Program-made: the position numbers and the translations under genes
Origin: Streptomyces sp. CGMCC 4.7035
Lineage (GTDB): Bacteria > Actinomycetota > Actinomycetes > Streptomycetales > Streptomycetaceae
NCBI RefSeq assembly: GCF_031583065.1
Contig: NZ_CP134053.1
Location: 4,898,001 to 4,962,000 of the forward strand
Direction of reading: 5' to 3'
DNA: 64,000 nt
The notes under the pieces: generated by a model
Database searches by the model: none
The model's input: only the letters and a program-made list of their open reading frames with translations
Told to the model about the DNA's origin: nothing
Part shown: positions 1 to 8,255 of the stretch, in pieces
How positions within the stretch are numbered: position 1 is the stretch's first letter
Layout: every line of letters starts with the position of its first letter

Positions 1-1028
1 CGGCGCACCTAGCCAGCCCGTCCGGTACCACCGGCCGTATCGGCGTCCCGAAGTTCGGCGGCGGCAACGTCTCGGTGTCCGTGAACGGCACCGTCGTCTG
101 GAACAACGGATCCTTCACCCCCACCCCCGGCATCACCGGTGCGAGCCAGGACGACACCTACGTCTACCTCACCGGCGTCGCCCCGGGCAGCTACACCGTG
201 ACCGCCACCGGGCTGGGCAACCCGCCCGCACCTGCCGAACCCGGTACCGCTGCCCTGCGCGCGGGCTTCACCCGGTGCGCGGGCGAGGGCGGCACCTGCT
301 CCTTCAGCGGCACCCGCTCAGTGGCCTACGGGGCCGGGACGTACAGGTACAAAACAGTGACCGGCAGCACTGCCTGCACCAACGCCTCCTTCGGCGGCGA
401 CCCGGCGTCGAACCTCGTCAAGTCCTGCTACGTCGCCGACGTGGGCGGTCCGCCCGGATACACCGTCTGCGCGGCCGAGGGCGGCACCTGCTCCGTTCCC
501 GGCTACAACCGTGACGTGGTGTACGGCGCCAACGGCAACTTCGCCCACCAGGTCACCAACGGTTCCGTCGCCTGCACCAACGCCCACTTCGGCGATCCCA
601 TCGACGGTGTCGCCAAGTCCTGCTACCTGCCGCCTGACGGCGCCCCGCCCGGCGGCTGGACCAAGTGCGCCTCCCAGAACGGCACCTGCCCGGCCGCCGC
701 GGGACAGCCGGTGATGTACGGCGCCTTCGGCGCCTTCACCACCATCACGGCCACCGGCGACACCCCGTGCACCGACGCCACATTCGGCGACCCGATCTTC
801 GGTGAGTCGAAGGCCTGCTACACCGCCACCGCCGGCCCGCCCGGCTACGCCACCGCCTGCTCCGACGAAGACGGTACGTGCGCCTTCAGCGGACAGCAGA
901 CCGTCGCCTACGGCGCACGGGGCAGTTTCGCCTACAGGTCGTTCACCGGCGGCACGGTCTGCACCACGGCGGCATTCGGCACTGATCCGCTGCCCGGCGT
1001 GCGCAAGACCTGCTACCTCACGCCCTGA
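1..1028 (+). CDS. C-terminal part of a secreted glycoside hydrolase (probably GH78 alpha-L-rhamnosidase) with four Cys-rich modules
   Basis: The reading frame is open from the left edge (first full codon at base 3), so the catalytic part lies outside the window. The first ~80 residues, with VSVNGTVVW and GSYTVTATG, resemble the all-beta C-terminal domain that closes GH78 alpha-L-rhamnosidases; this family call is an inference from a short segment. The rest is four tandem ~60-residue modules, each with the pattern CA.EgGTC.fsGt..V.YGA...........CtNa.FGDP..GvaKSCY and four cysteines, likely two disulfides in a secreted protein. The same module ends the two leftward genes starting at 3897 and 5710, so the three probably target related extracellular polymers. 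Confidence 0.6.
   Translation, partial: AHLASPSGTTGRIGVPKFGGGNVSVSVNGTVVWNNGSFTPTPGITGASQDDTYVYLTGVAPGSYTVTATGLGNPPAPAEPGTAALRAGFTRCAGEGGTCSFSGTRSVAYGAGTYRYKTVTGSTACTNASFGGDPASNLVKSCYVADVGGPPGYTVCAAEGGTCSVPGYNRDVVYGANGNFAHQVTNGSVACTNAHFGDPIDGVAKSCYLPPDGAPPGGWTKCASQNGTCPAAAGQPVMYGAFGAFTTITATGDTPCTDATFGDPIFGESKACYTATAGPPGYATACSDEDGTCAFSGQQTVAYGARGSFAYRSFTGGTVCTTAAFGTDPLPGVRKTCYLTP
264..1022 (+). repeat. Four tandem ~60-residue Cys-rich modules (protein-level repeat)
   Basis: Four successive copies, each with CxxxxGTC near the start, a VxYGA centre, a FGDP or FGxDP turn, and a KxCY end. The copies differ from each other far more than the corresponding modules of the genes at 2860 and 4097 differ from one another. 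They therefore look like an older expansion. I do not recognise a named carbohydrate-binding family for this module. Confidence 0.8.
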
Positions 1029-1200
1029 GGGGAATGCGAGGGCGATTTCGGCCGGTCAGCGATACCGCGAGCGGGATGTCCTGGCCGTCGGCGAGGACGT
1101 GGTCCTTGCTGCCCGGCCGTGCACGGTCGACCGGGCGGGGGCGCTTGGCTGCCGGGGGCGCGATCAGTTGTTGCCCGGACGGAGCGGAAGGCACAGGGGT

Positions 1201-1497
1201 ATGGGCATCGCACTGTTCACGCTCGGCGGCACGATATCGATGGCAGGCCACACCCAGGGCATCGGAGGCGTCATCCGGTTGAACGGAGCCGACCTTGCCG
1301 CGGCCGTGCCCGGGCTCACCCAACTCGGAATGCCCCTGGACATCCACGACATGGATGCCGTCCCCAGTGCGAATCTGACCTTCGCGCATGTCCTGGCCCT
1401 GGCGGATTCTGCGTCATAGGCGGTGCAGGCCGGGGCCTGCGGGGTGGTGGTCCCCCAGGGGACCGACACCCTGGAAGAGACTGCCTTCCTGACGCCA
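1201..1497 (+). pseudogene. L-asparaginase N-terminal remnant with in-frame TAG
   Basis: The frame begins ATG at 1201 and gives LFTLGGTISMAG, the substrate-Thr loop typical of type I asparaginases. It continues through VPSANLTFAHVLAL, then meets TAG at 1417-1419, after which the same frame resumes with VVVPQGTDTLEETAFL, the second conserved Thr-Asp motif. Similarity stops near 1497, so about two thirds of the enzyme is missing. It is disabled by both a nonsense codon and a 3' truncation. The region 1029-1200 holds no other gene I can support. Confidence 0.75.
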
Positions 1498-1714
1498 CCG
1501 CGTCCCGTACCCGCGGCAGGGCCTCCTGGCTCTCGGTTTGGTTCGCACCCCCGAACTACCAAGAGGTCCTGCTGTCATGCGCCGGCCCTCGCGCGATCAC
1601 CCGATCAGGAACCCTGTTCGACCAGTCCGCCCCCGTGATGGGTTTTGAGCAGTTGGTGGGCGCCGTCGAGGAGGTGAATGGAGTCACTCTCGCCGAGCGA
1701 GCGGCGCTCGCCTT

Positions 1715-1925
1715 TGCGGCCGGACACCTTGACCCTCGGGGTGATGCCACGCCGGCCCCAGGCGCGGCCCTTGGGCGGACGGCCGGTCACGCCCGCTTCA
1801 TCTTCGAAGAAGATCCACGCCCCGGCCGCCGCCCGAAGGGTTTTAGCTCCTGCCAGGTCACCTCCCGCCACGTGGCGACGGCTTCCTCGTCACGCTCGGC
1901 GGCGGGTCTGTCCGGCATGTTTGGG
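1715..1925 (-). pseudogene. IS630-family transposase fragment
   Basis: On the minus strand, AERDEEAVATWREVTW is followed in another frame by WIFFEDEAGVTGRPPKGRAW, the DDE-domain stretch of IS630-type transposases, including the FEDEAG catalytic aspartate region. The frame change and the loss of both ends show a decayed fragment. No terminal repeats were seen. Bases 1498-1714 carry no recognisable gene. Confidence 0.65.
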
Positions 1926-1979
1926 CTCTCGCGACGCTCCTGAGACAGGGAGCACACCGGCAACCGACCTGGGGTAGTG

Positions 1980-2618
1980 ATGGCCTTGCGGCGTATTGCG
2001 GTCTCCGTGCACACCGACGACCCAGCCTGGCGGCCCATGCTGACCGACCGGCTGCGGACCTGCCCAGCGCTGCGGGTCACGGACAGCCGGCGGCAGGAGC
2101 GTGCGGCCGTCGCCCTAGTCGGGTCGGAGAGCCTTCACGAACGTTCCGTGACACTGTTACGGGACCTGCGGGACACCTCGCTCGCCCCGGTTGTGCTGGT
2201 GGCGTCGCAGATGGAAAGCACCGCGCTGGCCACGGCGATCGAGCACGGGGTGGTCGGACTGGTCCTGCTCACCCAGGCGACCCCGTCCAAGCTCTCCCAG
2301 GTGGTCCTGTCGGCGGCGCGCGGAGAGGCCAGCATGCCTGCCGTACTACTGGACGGCCTCGTCGGCCAGGTCCGCTGCCTCCGGCACACGACGGTGAGCG
2401 CTGTCGAGGCCGGCGGGGGCGCCGCACCACGCCTGGACGCCCGGGCGCTGAAGGTGCTCGCTATGGTGGCGGACGGCTACGACACCAGGGAGATCGCCAA
2501 GGAGCTGTCCTACTCCGAGCGCACGGTGAAGAGCATCCTGCACGACATCACCAGCCGGCTACACCTGCGCAACCGTGCGCATGCGGTCGCGTACGCCCTG
2601 CGCGAGGGGCTCATATGA
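1980..2618 (+). CDS. LuxR/NarL-type transcription regulator with degenerate receiver
   Basis: 212 residues. The C-terminal ~65 residues (from about LDARALKVLAMVADGYDTRE) form a LuxR-type helix-turn-helix, with the recognition-helix region SERTVKSILHDI. The N-terminal half has receiver-like alternation of beta strands and helices, but the usual phosphoacceptor aspartate after the third strand is absent: VALVGSES stands where VLLD is expected. Regulation by phosphorylation is therefore doubtful. I prefer ATG 1980 over GTG 1977 because of spacing from the GGGG run at 1971. It stands just upstream of convergent genes for secreted hydrolases; its target is unknown. Confidence 0.75.
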   Translation: MALRRIAVSVHTDDPAWRPMLTDRLRTCPALRVTDSRRQERAAVALVGSESLHERSVTLLRDLRDTSLAPVVLVASQMESTALATAIEHGVVGLVLLTQATPSKLSQVVLSAARGEASMPAVLLDGLVGQVRCLRHTTVSAVEAGGGAAPRLDARALKVLAMVADGYDTREIAKELSYSERTVKSILHDITSRLHLRNRAHAVAYALREGLI

Positions 2619-2733
2619 CAGTCGCAGCCCTGCGCGCCCTTCCCTCGCTCGGCCGGCACACAACTTCCGCTACTTGCAGCGGCCGGCCACGCGGCGGCAG
2701 CAGCGGGCGGCAGCGTCGCCCAGCGGCGGCCGT

Positions 2734-3455
2734 CGAGGGGCGCGGCTGCGCCGGACGCGGGTCGGCCCGCCCTGGTGGGGGCGGGCCGACTGACGGTGAG
2801 GCCCGGTGGTCGGCGGGGACGCGGGGCGGTGCCGGTCACCGGGCGGGATCGCCGGGTGGCTACTGCAGCACGTAGCAGTTCTTGGCGGTTCCGGGGATGG
2901 GGTCTGTGAAGGCGCTGTTGCTGCACGCATAGGAGCCGGTGCCGACGCGGTAGTAGTACTTGCCGTTCGCGCCGAAGGCCACCTCGTGCGTGCCGCTGAA
3001 GGAGCAGGTGCCGTTCTCGGACGCGCACTGCGTCCAGGTGCTGAAGGACGGCGGGGCCCCGATCAGGTAGCACTTCTTGGCGACGCCGCTGGCCGGGTCA
3101 TCGCCGCCGAAGGCGGTGGTGTTGCAGCCGAGGTTGCCCGGCACAGTGGCGTACTTGTACGAGCCGTTCGCGCCGTAGGCTACGGTCATCGTGCCCGCGT
3201 ACGAACAGGTGCCGTTCTCGTCGGCACACGGCACCCAAGCGTTCGTCGTGGTCGGTGCGGGTTCGGAGTAGCACGACTTGCTGACGCCGCTGATCGGGTC
3301 ACGGAAGACGGAGTTGCTGCAGGAGACCGAGCTGCTCACGGTTTGGTAGTTGAACCAGCCGTTGGCGCCGTACGCGACCGTGGTCGCCCCGCTGACCGCG
3401 CAGCTGCCGTTCTCCGACGCACACTGCGTCCATGTACCCGGCAGCGCCGCATAGG
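2734..3455. repeat. Copy 1 of a 722-bp near-identical duplication
   Basis: Matches 3971-4692 base for base, with a constant offset of 1237 and only a handful of differences, clustered near 2894-2920 and at the outer end. It covers the intergenic hairpin plus the stop end and all three Cys-rich modules of the leftward gene at 2860. Such identity in otherwise unrelated proteins indicates recent duplication or gene conversion. Confidence 0.9.
2761..2790. terminator. Strong hairpin terminator, copy 1
   Basis: Perfect 12-bp stem GTCGGCCCGCCC/GGGCGGGCCGAC with a 6-base loop. It lies between the rightward regulator ending at 2618 and the leftward gene ending at 2860, so it can end transcription from both sides. 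There is no T tract, as is usual in streptomycetes. Confidence 0.75.
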
Positions 3456-3897
3456 AAGCGTTGCCACCGCCGTTCGTGTACACGAACTGCCAGGTGATGC
3501 CCGAGACGTTGCCGATACCTGTGTCGGCGAGTTGCGCGAAGGCCGGTTGGCTGAGGTCGATGCGGGTCGAGTCGCAGCTGGGGCACTTGTCCACGACCGG
3601 CACGGTGATGGTCTTGCCGTTGTAGGTGACCTGGACGGAGATACCCTTGCACAGATCGTCGTTGTTGGGGTTCGCGGCCGTCCAGTAGGTGTAGGACACG
3701 GCCACGAAGGACTGCGACGTTGCATCGATGGCGGTGCCGCAGGAGCCGGTGCCGATGTCGTTGTAGTAGGTCATCGAGCCGGTTATGGCCTGGCCGATCG
3801 GGATGGCGGCGAACGCCGGCTGGCTGCCGAGAACCATCAGGGCCAAGCCTGTGAGCAGGGCGCAGGCCCACAGGCGTATGCGTTTGAGAACGCGCAC
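2860..3897 (-). CDS. Secreted double-psi beta-barrel (expansin/RlpA-like) protein with three Cys-rich modules
   Basis: 345 residues from GTG 3897, chosen because GGAG lies 7 bases upstream and the next residues form a Sec signal (KRIRLWACALLTGLAL, cleavage after AFA near residue 30). Residues ~35-145 are a DPBB fold: GSMTYYNDIGTGSCGTAID, then VVDKCPSCDSTRIDLSQPAF, as in RlpA, barwin and expansin domain 1. Such proteins loosen or bind cell-wall or plant polymers without known hydrolysis. Three ~60-residue Cys-rich modules follow from about residue 156 to the end. Those modules are almost identical to the ones on the GH18 protein upstream (4097-5710), which is transcribed in the same direction. 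Confidence 0.8.
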   Translation of the reverse strand: MRVLKRIRLWACALLTGLALMVLGSQPAFAAIPIGQAITGSMTYYNDIGTGSCGTAIDATSQSFVAVSYTYWTAANPNNDDLCKGISVQVTYNGKTITVPVVDKCPSCDSTRIDLSQPAFAQLADTGIGNVSGITWQFVYTNGGGNASYAALPGTWTQCASENGSCAVSGATTVAYGANGWFNYQTVSSSVSCSNSVFRDPISGVSKSCYSEPAPTTTNAWVPCADENGTCSYAGTMTVAYGANGSYKYATVPGNLGCNTTAFGGDDPASGVAKKCYLIGAPPSFSTWTQCASENGTCSFSGTHEVAFGANGKYYYRVGTGSYACSNSAFTDPIPGTAKNCYVLQ

Positions 3898-3970
3898 GGG
3901 TAGTCTCCAGGTGAGTGTGTGTGCATGCGGTGGGGCCGGCGGCCCCACCGGTCCGCACCTGGCGCAGGAG

Positions 3971-4692
3971 CGAGGGGCGCGGCTGCGCCGGACGCGGGTC
4001 GGCCCGCCCTGGTGGGGGCGGGCCGACTGACGGTGAGGCCCGGTGGTCGGCGGGGACGCGGGGCGGTGCCGGTCACCGGGCGGGATCGCCGGGTGGCTAC
4101 TGCAGCACGTAGCAGTTCTTGGCGGTCCCGGAGATGGGGTCATCGAAGGCGGTGTTGCTGCACGCGTAGGAGCCGGTGCCGACGCGGTAGTAGTACTTGC
4201 CGTTCGCGCCGAAGGCCACCTCGTGTGTGCCGCTGAAGGAGCAGGTGCCGTTCTCGGACGCGCACTGCGTCCAGGTGCTGAAGGACGGCGGGGCCCCGAT
4301 CAGGTAGCACTTCTTGGCGACGCCGCTGGCCGGGTCATCGCCGCCGAAGGCGGTGGTGTTGCAGCCGAGGTTGCCCGGCACAGTGGCGTACTTGTACGAG
4401 CCGTTCGCGCCGTAGGCTACGGTCATCGTGCCCGCGTACGAACAGGTGCCGTTCTCGTCGGCACACGGCACCCAAGCGTTCGTCGTGGTCGGTGCGGGTT
4501 CGGAGTAGCACGACTTGCTGACGCCGCTGATCGGGTCACGGAAGACGGAGTTGCTGCAGGAGACCGAGCTGCTCACGGTTTGGTAGTTGAACCAGCCGTT
4601 GGCGCCGTACGCGACCGTGGTCGCCCCGCTGACCGCGCAGCTGCCGTTCTCCGACGCACACTGCGTCCACGTACCCGGCAGCGCCGAATAGG
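3971..4692. repeat. Copy 2 of the 722-bp near-identical duplication
   Basis: Partner of 2734-3455 at offset 1237. It carries the second hairpin and the three Cys-rich modules of the GH18 gene. Homology ends abruptly inside the linker before the first module (near 4692), so the unit is a portable terminator-plus-module cassette. Confidence 0.9.
3998..4027. terminator. Strong hairpin terminator, copy 2
   Basis: Identical 12-bp stem and loop to the hairpin at 2761-2790. It follows the stop of the leftward GH18 gene (4097) and precedes the DPBB gene start (3897), so it should insulate the two leftward genes from each other. Confidence 0.75.
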
Positions 4693-5710
4693 AGCCGCTG
4701 GAGGTGAACTTGTTGAAGGCGACGGCGAAGTCGCCGGTGTTCTGGCTGATGCCGCTGCAGCTGGAATCTGCCGTGGTCCGGCCGGCGCAGTTGCCGTTGT
4801 CACGCCCCTCGGACCAGAAGGCGACCTCGGTGATGCCCATGGAAGAGGCATGGGAGACGACCGTGGACGCGTTGGAGAGGGTGAAGATCTCGCCGGGGCT
4901 GTCGTTCTGCCCGATCATCGGGGTGACTCCGAGCATCGCGTTCGCCTGCGCGGTGGACTTGCCGTAGATGGAGGCGAGCTGACTGGACGTGGCGTCCAGG
5001 GCCTGGTTGGCGGCAGTGCCCATGTCGGTGCCCGACGTGCCGTAGTCCATGGCCATGAGGTTGACCACGTCCGGCGTGAAGCCGTTGTTCCTACCGCTGT
5101 TGAGCACATACTGCCCGTCGGAGGTCAGCCCCGAGGGCAAGACCGGGATGGTGTACGTGATGGACAGCGGGCGTCCGTTGGTGGCAGCCCAGGAGCGCAC
5201 CAGGGCGAGCGCCTGGTTGGTGCGGTCGACGTCGGTGTGGTTGCTCAGCCCGTTGGACTCGATGTCGTAGTCGATGTGGCTGACGTTGAACGTGGTGATC
5301 ACGTTCTCGATCTGGGAGGCCGCGGCCGAGGCCGAGGAGCAGGTGTTGCCCAGATCGGTGCCGTTGGTGTCGCTGGTATAGCCGCCGAAGGCGATGCTGA
5401 CATCACCGCCGATGGCGCGGAGGTTGTCGATCTGCGTCTGCCAGCTTGCGGTGTTGTACATGGACCACTGGCAGTTCGCGCCGTCGACGAACCCCAGGGT
5501 GAAGTACTTGTTGCCGTAGTTGTTCGCCACGGTCGTCAGGGTGGTGTTGTACATCCCCGTGTCGACGTACGGGGCGGAGTAGTGCGCCGGCCACTGGTTC
5601 GGGCTGGACGCGGCGGCCGCAGTGGAGGTGAGGGCCGGAATCGAGGAGAGGCCTGCGGCCGCCAGGACAGTGGAACAGAGCAGGGACAGCAGACGAGAGA
5701 TACGGGACAT
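4097..5710 (-). CDS. Secreted GH18 chitinase-like protein with three Cys-rich modules
   Basis: 537 residues from ATG 5710, which follows GGAAAG by 9 bases. The in-frame upstream ATG at 5746 would add 12 Gly/Ser-rich residues ahead of the signal. The first ~35 residues are a Sec signal. The GH18 signature is HIDYDIES, with catalytic Glu at residue 151; later VVNLMAMDYG fits the GH18 beta-6 strand. The domain ends near residue 337. Residues ~348-537 are three Cys-rich modules nearly identical to those of the DPBB protein, a probable substrate-anchoring tail. The product is expected outside the cell, acting on chitin or a related beta-1,4-GlcNAc polymer; the exact substrate cannot be read from sequence. 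Confidence 0.85.
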   Translation of the reverse strand: MSRISRLLSLLCSTVLAAAGLSSIPALTSTAAAASSPNQWPAHYSAPYVDTGMYNTTLTTVANNYGNKYFTLGFVDGANCQWSMYNTASWQTQIDNLRAIGGDVSIAFGGYTSDTNGTDLGNTCSSASAAASQIENVITTFNVSHIDYDIESNGLSNHTDVDRTNQALALVRSWAATNGRPLSITYTIPVLPSGLTSDGQYVLNSGRNNGFTPDVVNLMAMDYGTSGTDMGTAANQALDATSSQLASIYGKSTAQANAMLGVTPMIGQNDSPGEIFTLSNASTVVSHASSMGITEVAFWSEGRDNGNCAGRTTADSSCSGISQNTGDFAVAFNKFTSSGSYSALPGTWTQCASENGSCAVSGATTVAYGANGWFNYQTVSSSVSCSNSVFRDPISGVSKSCYSEPAPTTTNAWVPCADENGTCSYAGTMTVAYGANGSYKYATVPGNLGCNTTAFGGDDPASGVAKKCYLIGAPPSFSTWTQCASENGTCSFSGTHEVAFGANGKYYYRVGTGSYACSNTAFDDPISGTAKNCYVLQ

Positions 5711-6291
5711 GCAGGATCGCTTTCCGCCGGAACCGCCGCCGGACACGTGTGTGTTGCCGGTGACGCCTGGAGCCTGTCTTCCGGCTGTGAAGGGAGCGTG
5801 AGCCGGGCAAGAGATTGGACTGGACCACGCGGCGAGTCAAGAGTCCGAATTCCCCCGAAGGATCCGCCTATTTCGGCCGCTTTCCATCGGGTGGAGCCGC
5901 CGCCACCTGTGGAAACCTTGGGTAAGCGAGCCAAGTACGGCCACCGTTGATGCTGCCCGTTCGGGCAGCCCTTGGTCACCGCTTCACGGGGCCTCTTGAC
6001 CGGTGATCAGCCACAGCCTCAGAATGCGTCTCACCCCGGCACCCCTCCAACGCCCTGCCGTCGCACGGCGGCCACGCGCCCCCCTTGCACAACCCGGACC
6101 TTCCAACGCCCTGTCGTCGCACGGCGGGCACGCGCACCCCCCTTGCACAACCCGGACTCCGGCACGCGTCCCGACCGCCTGAACCCACACCTTGGCCCTC
6201 TGTCGGTCCGGACCAGTTCCGCTCAACTCCCCTACCCGACGGGTCGGCACCGCAAAGGGCCGTCCGCTCTGGCTTTCTCCAGGAGCAGTAC
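5711..6291. promoter_or_regulatory. Divergent intergenic region between GH18 and GH64 genes
   Basis: About 580 bp separate the oppositely transcribed GH18 (start 5710) and GH64 (start 6292) genes, so both promoters should lie here. I see a two-copy direct repeat at 6047-6157 but no convincing -35/-10 pair and no intact gene. Confidence 0.5.
6047..6157. repeat. Two tandem ~54-bp direct repeats
   Basis: Copy 1 at 6047-6099 and copy 2 at 6103-6157 both start CCAACGCCCTG, contain GTCGCACGGCGG and end CTTGCACAACCCGGAC, with a few substitutions and a 2-base indel. They sit 135-245 bases upstream of the GH64 start codon, so a regulatory role is possible but unproven. Confidence 0.8.
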
Positions 6292-7941
6292 GTGCTTTCC
6301 AGGCGTTCCTTCCTGACCACGGCCGGTGTCACCGCCGCCGCGGTCTCACCTCTGCTGTCAGGCCTCACCGTCACCCCGGCTACGGCAGCGGCCCCGTGGC
6401 TGCCGATCTCCCTTCAGAACAACTCCGGCAACGCCACCGTCTACGCGTACATCAGCGGTGCCGACAGTACCGGCTGGCCCGGGTTCGTGGCCTCCGACGG
6501 GCGCTTCCACCGGTTGCCGAACCCCTCGGCGAACCTCACCCCGGCCCCCGACTACTCCTTCCAGCTCGGCCCCTCGGGGTCCGCGCCCACCACGTTGACT
6601 CTGCTCGACTACGTCATCGGCGGCCGGGTCTGGTTCTCCGTCGGCAAGAAGATCCAGTTCTTCGTCAACCCGGGCAGCGTGCCGGGCCTGGTGCAGCCCG
6701 GGCTCACCAGTTCCGACCCCAACTGGCAGACCAACTGGACGTTCTGCGAGTTCACGTACAACAGCGCCAACTTGTACGCGAACATCAGCTACGTCGACAT
6801 GGTCGCGCTGCCGGTCTCCATGCAGAGCACGGGCAGCGCCGGCAACCAGTCGGTGAGCCCACTGCCCACCGGCGCGCTCGGCTCCATCGCCTCCGGGCTA
6901 CGGGCCCAGCACACCGCCGACGGCGCCCCGTGGGACCAGCTCGTCGCCACGGACTCCTCGGGCGGCGTCCTACGGGTGCTGTCGCCCACCCATTCGCCGA
7001 CCGACTTCGGCTCCTACTGGAACTCCTACCTAAACTCGGTCTGGAACTACTACCAGACGCACACGCTGACCATCGACACCCAGAGCGGCTATGGGGAGTT
7101 CTCCGGCACTGTCGTCAACAACGTCCTCACCTTCGCCGGACTCAACACCAACGGCGTCCCGTTCACCAAGCCCAGTGCCGCCGACATCTTCGGCTGCGCC
7201 AGCGGTCCGCTCTACAACTCCGGCGGGGACGCGCGCGGCGCCGTCACCGCCCGCCTCGGCGCCGCTCTCAACCGCAGCACACTCCTGGCCGGCGGCGGCT
7301 CGTCCCAGCCGAACGGCGTCTCCCCCTCGCAGTACTACCAGACCGCGACGACCAACCACTACGCGCGGCTGGTGCACAAGTACGCCACCATCGGCTACGC
7401 CTTCCCCTACGACGACGTCGGCCCCACCGGCGCGGCGCCGGTGGACGGGCACCTCCAGGACGCCGCCCCGACCTCCTGGGCCATCTCCCTCGGCGCCGGA
7501 TCGGGCGGCACCCAGCCGCCCAGCGGCGGCGTCAGCGCCTACAGCACCATCCAGGCGGAGACCTTCAGCGCGCAGAGCGGCACCGCGACGGAGACGTGCT
7601 CTGACTCCGGGGCCGGTTCCGACGTGGGCTGGATTTCCGCCGGGGACTGGCTGAAGTACTCGGCCGTGGACTTCGGTTCAACCTCGGCGTTCCAGTTCGT
7701 TGCCCGGCTTGCCTCCGGAGCGGCCGGCGGTGTCAGCGGAGCGATCGAGGCCCGCCTGGACAGCACGACCGGAACGAAGATCGCGGAGATCGACATCGCC
7801 AGTACGGGCGGCTGGCAGAGCTGGCGGACGGTGCCCGCCAACATCGTCGCGTCGGCGACCGGCGTCCACGACCTCTACCTGGTGTTCGTCGGCAGCATGT
7901 CCGACTTCGTGAACGTCAACTGGTTCACCTTCACCAAATGA
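6292..7941 (+). CDS. Tat-exported GH64 beta-1,3-glucanase with C-terminal CBM6
   Basis: 549 residues from GTG 6292, set by AGGAG six bases upstream and an immediate twin-arginine signal, SRRSFLTT, followed by a hydrophobic stretch ending near TATAA. Residues ~35-405 match laminaripentaose-producing beta-1,3-glucanases (GH64, thaumatin-like fold): early ISLQNNSG, later VDMVALPVS, then YAFPYDDVGP. After a Gly/Pro linker, residues ~415-549 are CBM6-like (YSTIQAETFSAQSG, then VGWISAGDWLKYSAVDFG). It would release oligosaccharides from fungal or plant beta-1,3-glucan. It is divergent from the GH18 gene, so the pair looks like a cell-wall lytic set. Confidence 0.9.
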   Translation: MLSRRSFLTTAGVTAAAVSPLLSGLTVTPATAAAPWLPISLQNNSGNATVYAYISGADSTGWPGFVASDGRFHRLPNPSANLTPAPDYSFQLGPSGSAPTTLTLLDYVIGGRVWFSVGKKIQFFVNPGSVPGLVQPGLTSSDPNWQTNWTFCEFTYNSANLYANISYVDMVALPVSMQSTGSAGNQSVSPLPTGALGSIASGLRAQHTADGAPWDQLVATDSSGGVLRVLSPTHSPTDFGSYWNSYLNSVWNYYQTHTLTIDTQSGYGEFSGTVVNNVLTFAGLNTNGVPFTKPSAADIFGCASGPLYNSGGDARGAVTARLGAALNRSTLLAGGGSSQPNGVSPSQYYQTATTNHYARLVHKYATIGYAFPYDDVGPTGAAPVDGHLQDAAPTSWAISLGAGSGGTQPPSGGVSAYSTIQAETFSAQSGTATETCSDSGAGSDVGWISAGDWLKYSAVDFGSTSAFQFVARLASGAAGGVSGAIEARLDSTTGTKIAEIDIASTGGWQSWRTVPANIVASATGVHDLYLVFVGSMSDFVNVNWFTFTK

Positions 7942-8159
7942 GCGGAGCGGGCATTCCAACAGGCACGCCCATCCGCCACGGGGCAGCGGACGGACGGGGC
8001 CGTGCGGGCTGTCAGCCGGACCTGCGCTTTGGGCGTGGGGGCAACCGCCGCCGACCGGGTGCCGGACCTGACGAGAAAGCAGCCCAAGCTGTGACGGAGC
8101 GTTGTTTCTGTAGTGGTTGAGTGGTTGTGGGCTGGTGTTTTGTGGTTGTGGTGGGGATT

Positions 8160-8177
8160 TGAGTGGACGTTAAGTCC
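8160..8177 (+). repeat. Left terminal inverted repeat of the IS
   Basis: TGAGTGGACGTTAAGTCC, perfectly matched in reverse at 9507-9524; similarity continues a few bases inward with gaps (TGTCTTTC against GTTTCTGG). Confidence 0.9.
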
Positions 8178-8255
8178 TGTCTTTCTCGGTTTGTGATCGC
8201 TCGATCGTGGTACTGATCGTCGCGCAGGCCGCCTGCTGGGCATGTCCATGTTGAG

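Noticed and set aside
5815..5880. Possible tRNA or attachment-site remnant, because the antisense reads GGIRTLDS and the sense reads SRVRIPP, peptides often seen over tRNA genes
   Set aside because: I could not pair a T arm, anticodon arm or acceptor stem; the resemblance is limited to a few codons.
4043..5950. Long plus-strand open frame (635 codons) opposite the GH18 gene, and a similar one at 2806-3903
   Set aside because: Both are antisense shadows caused by high third-position GC; the minus strand has signal peptides, catalytic motifs and ribosome sites.
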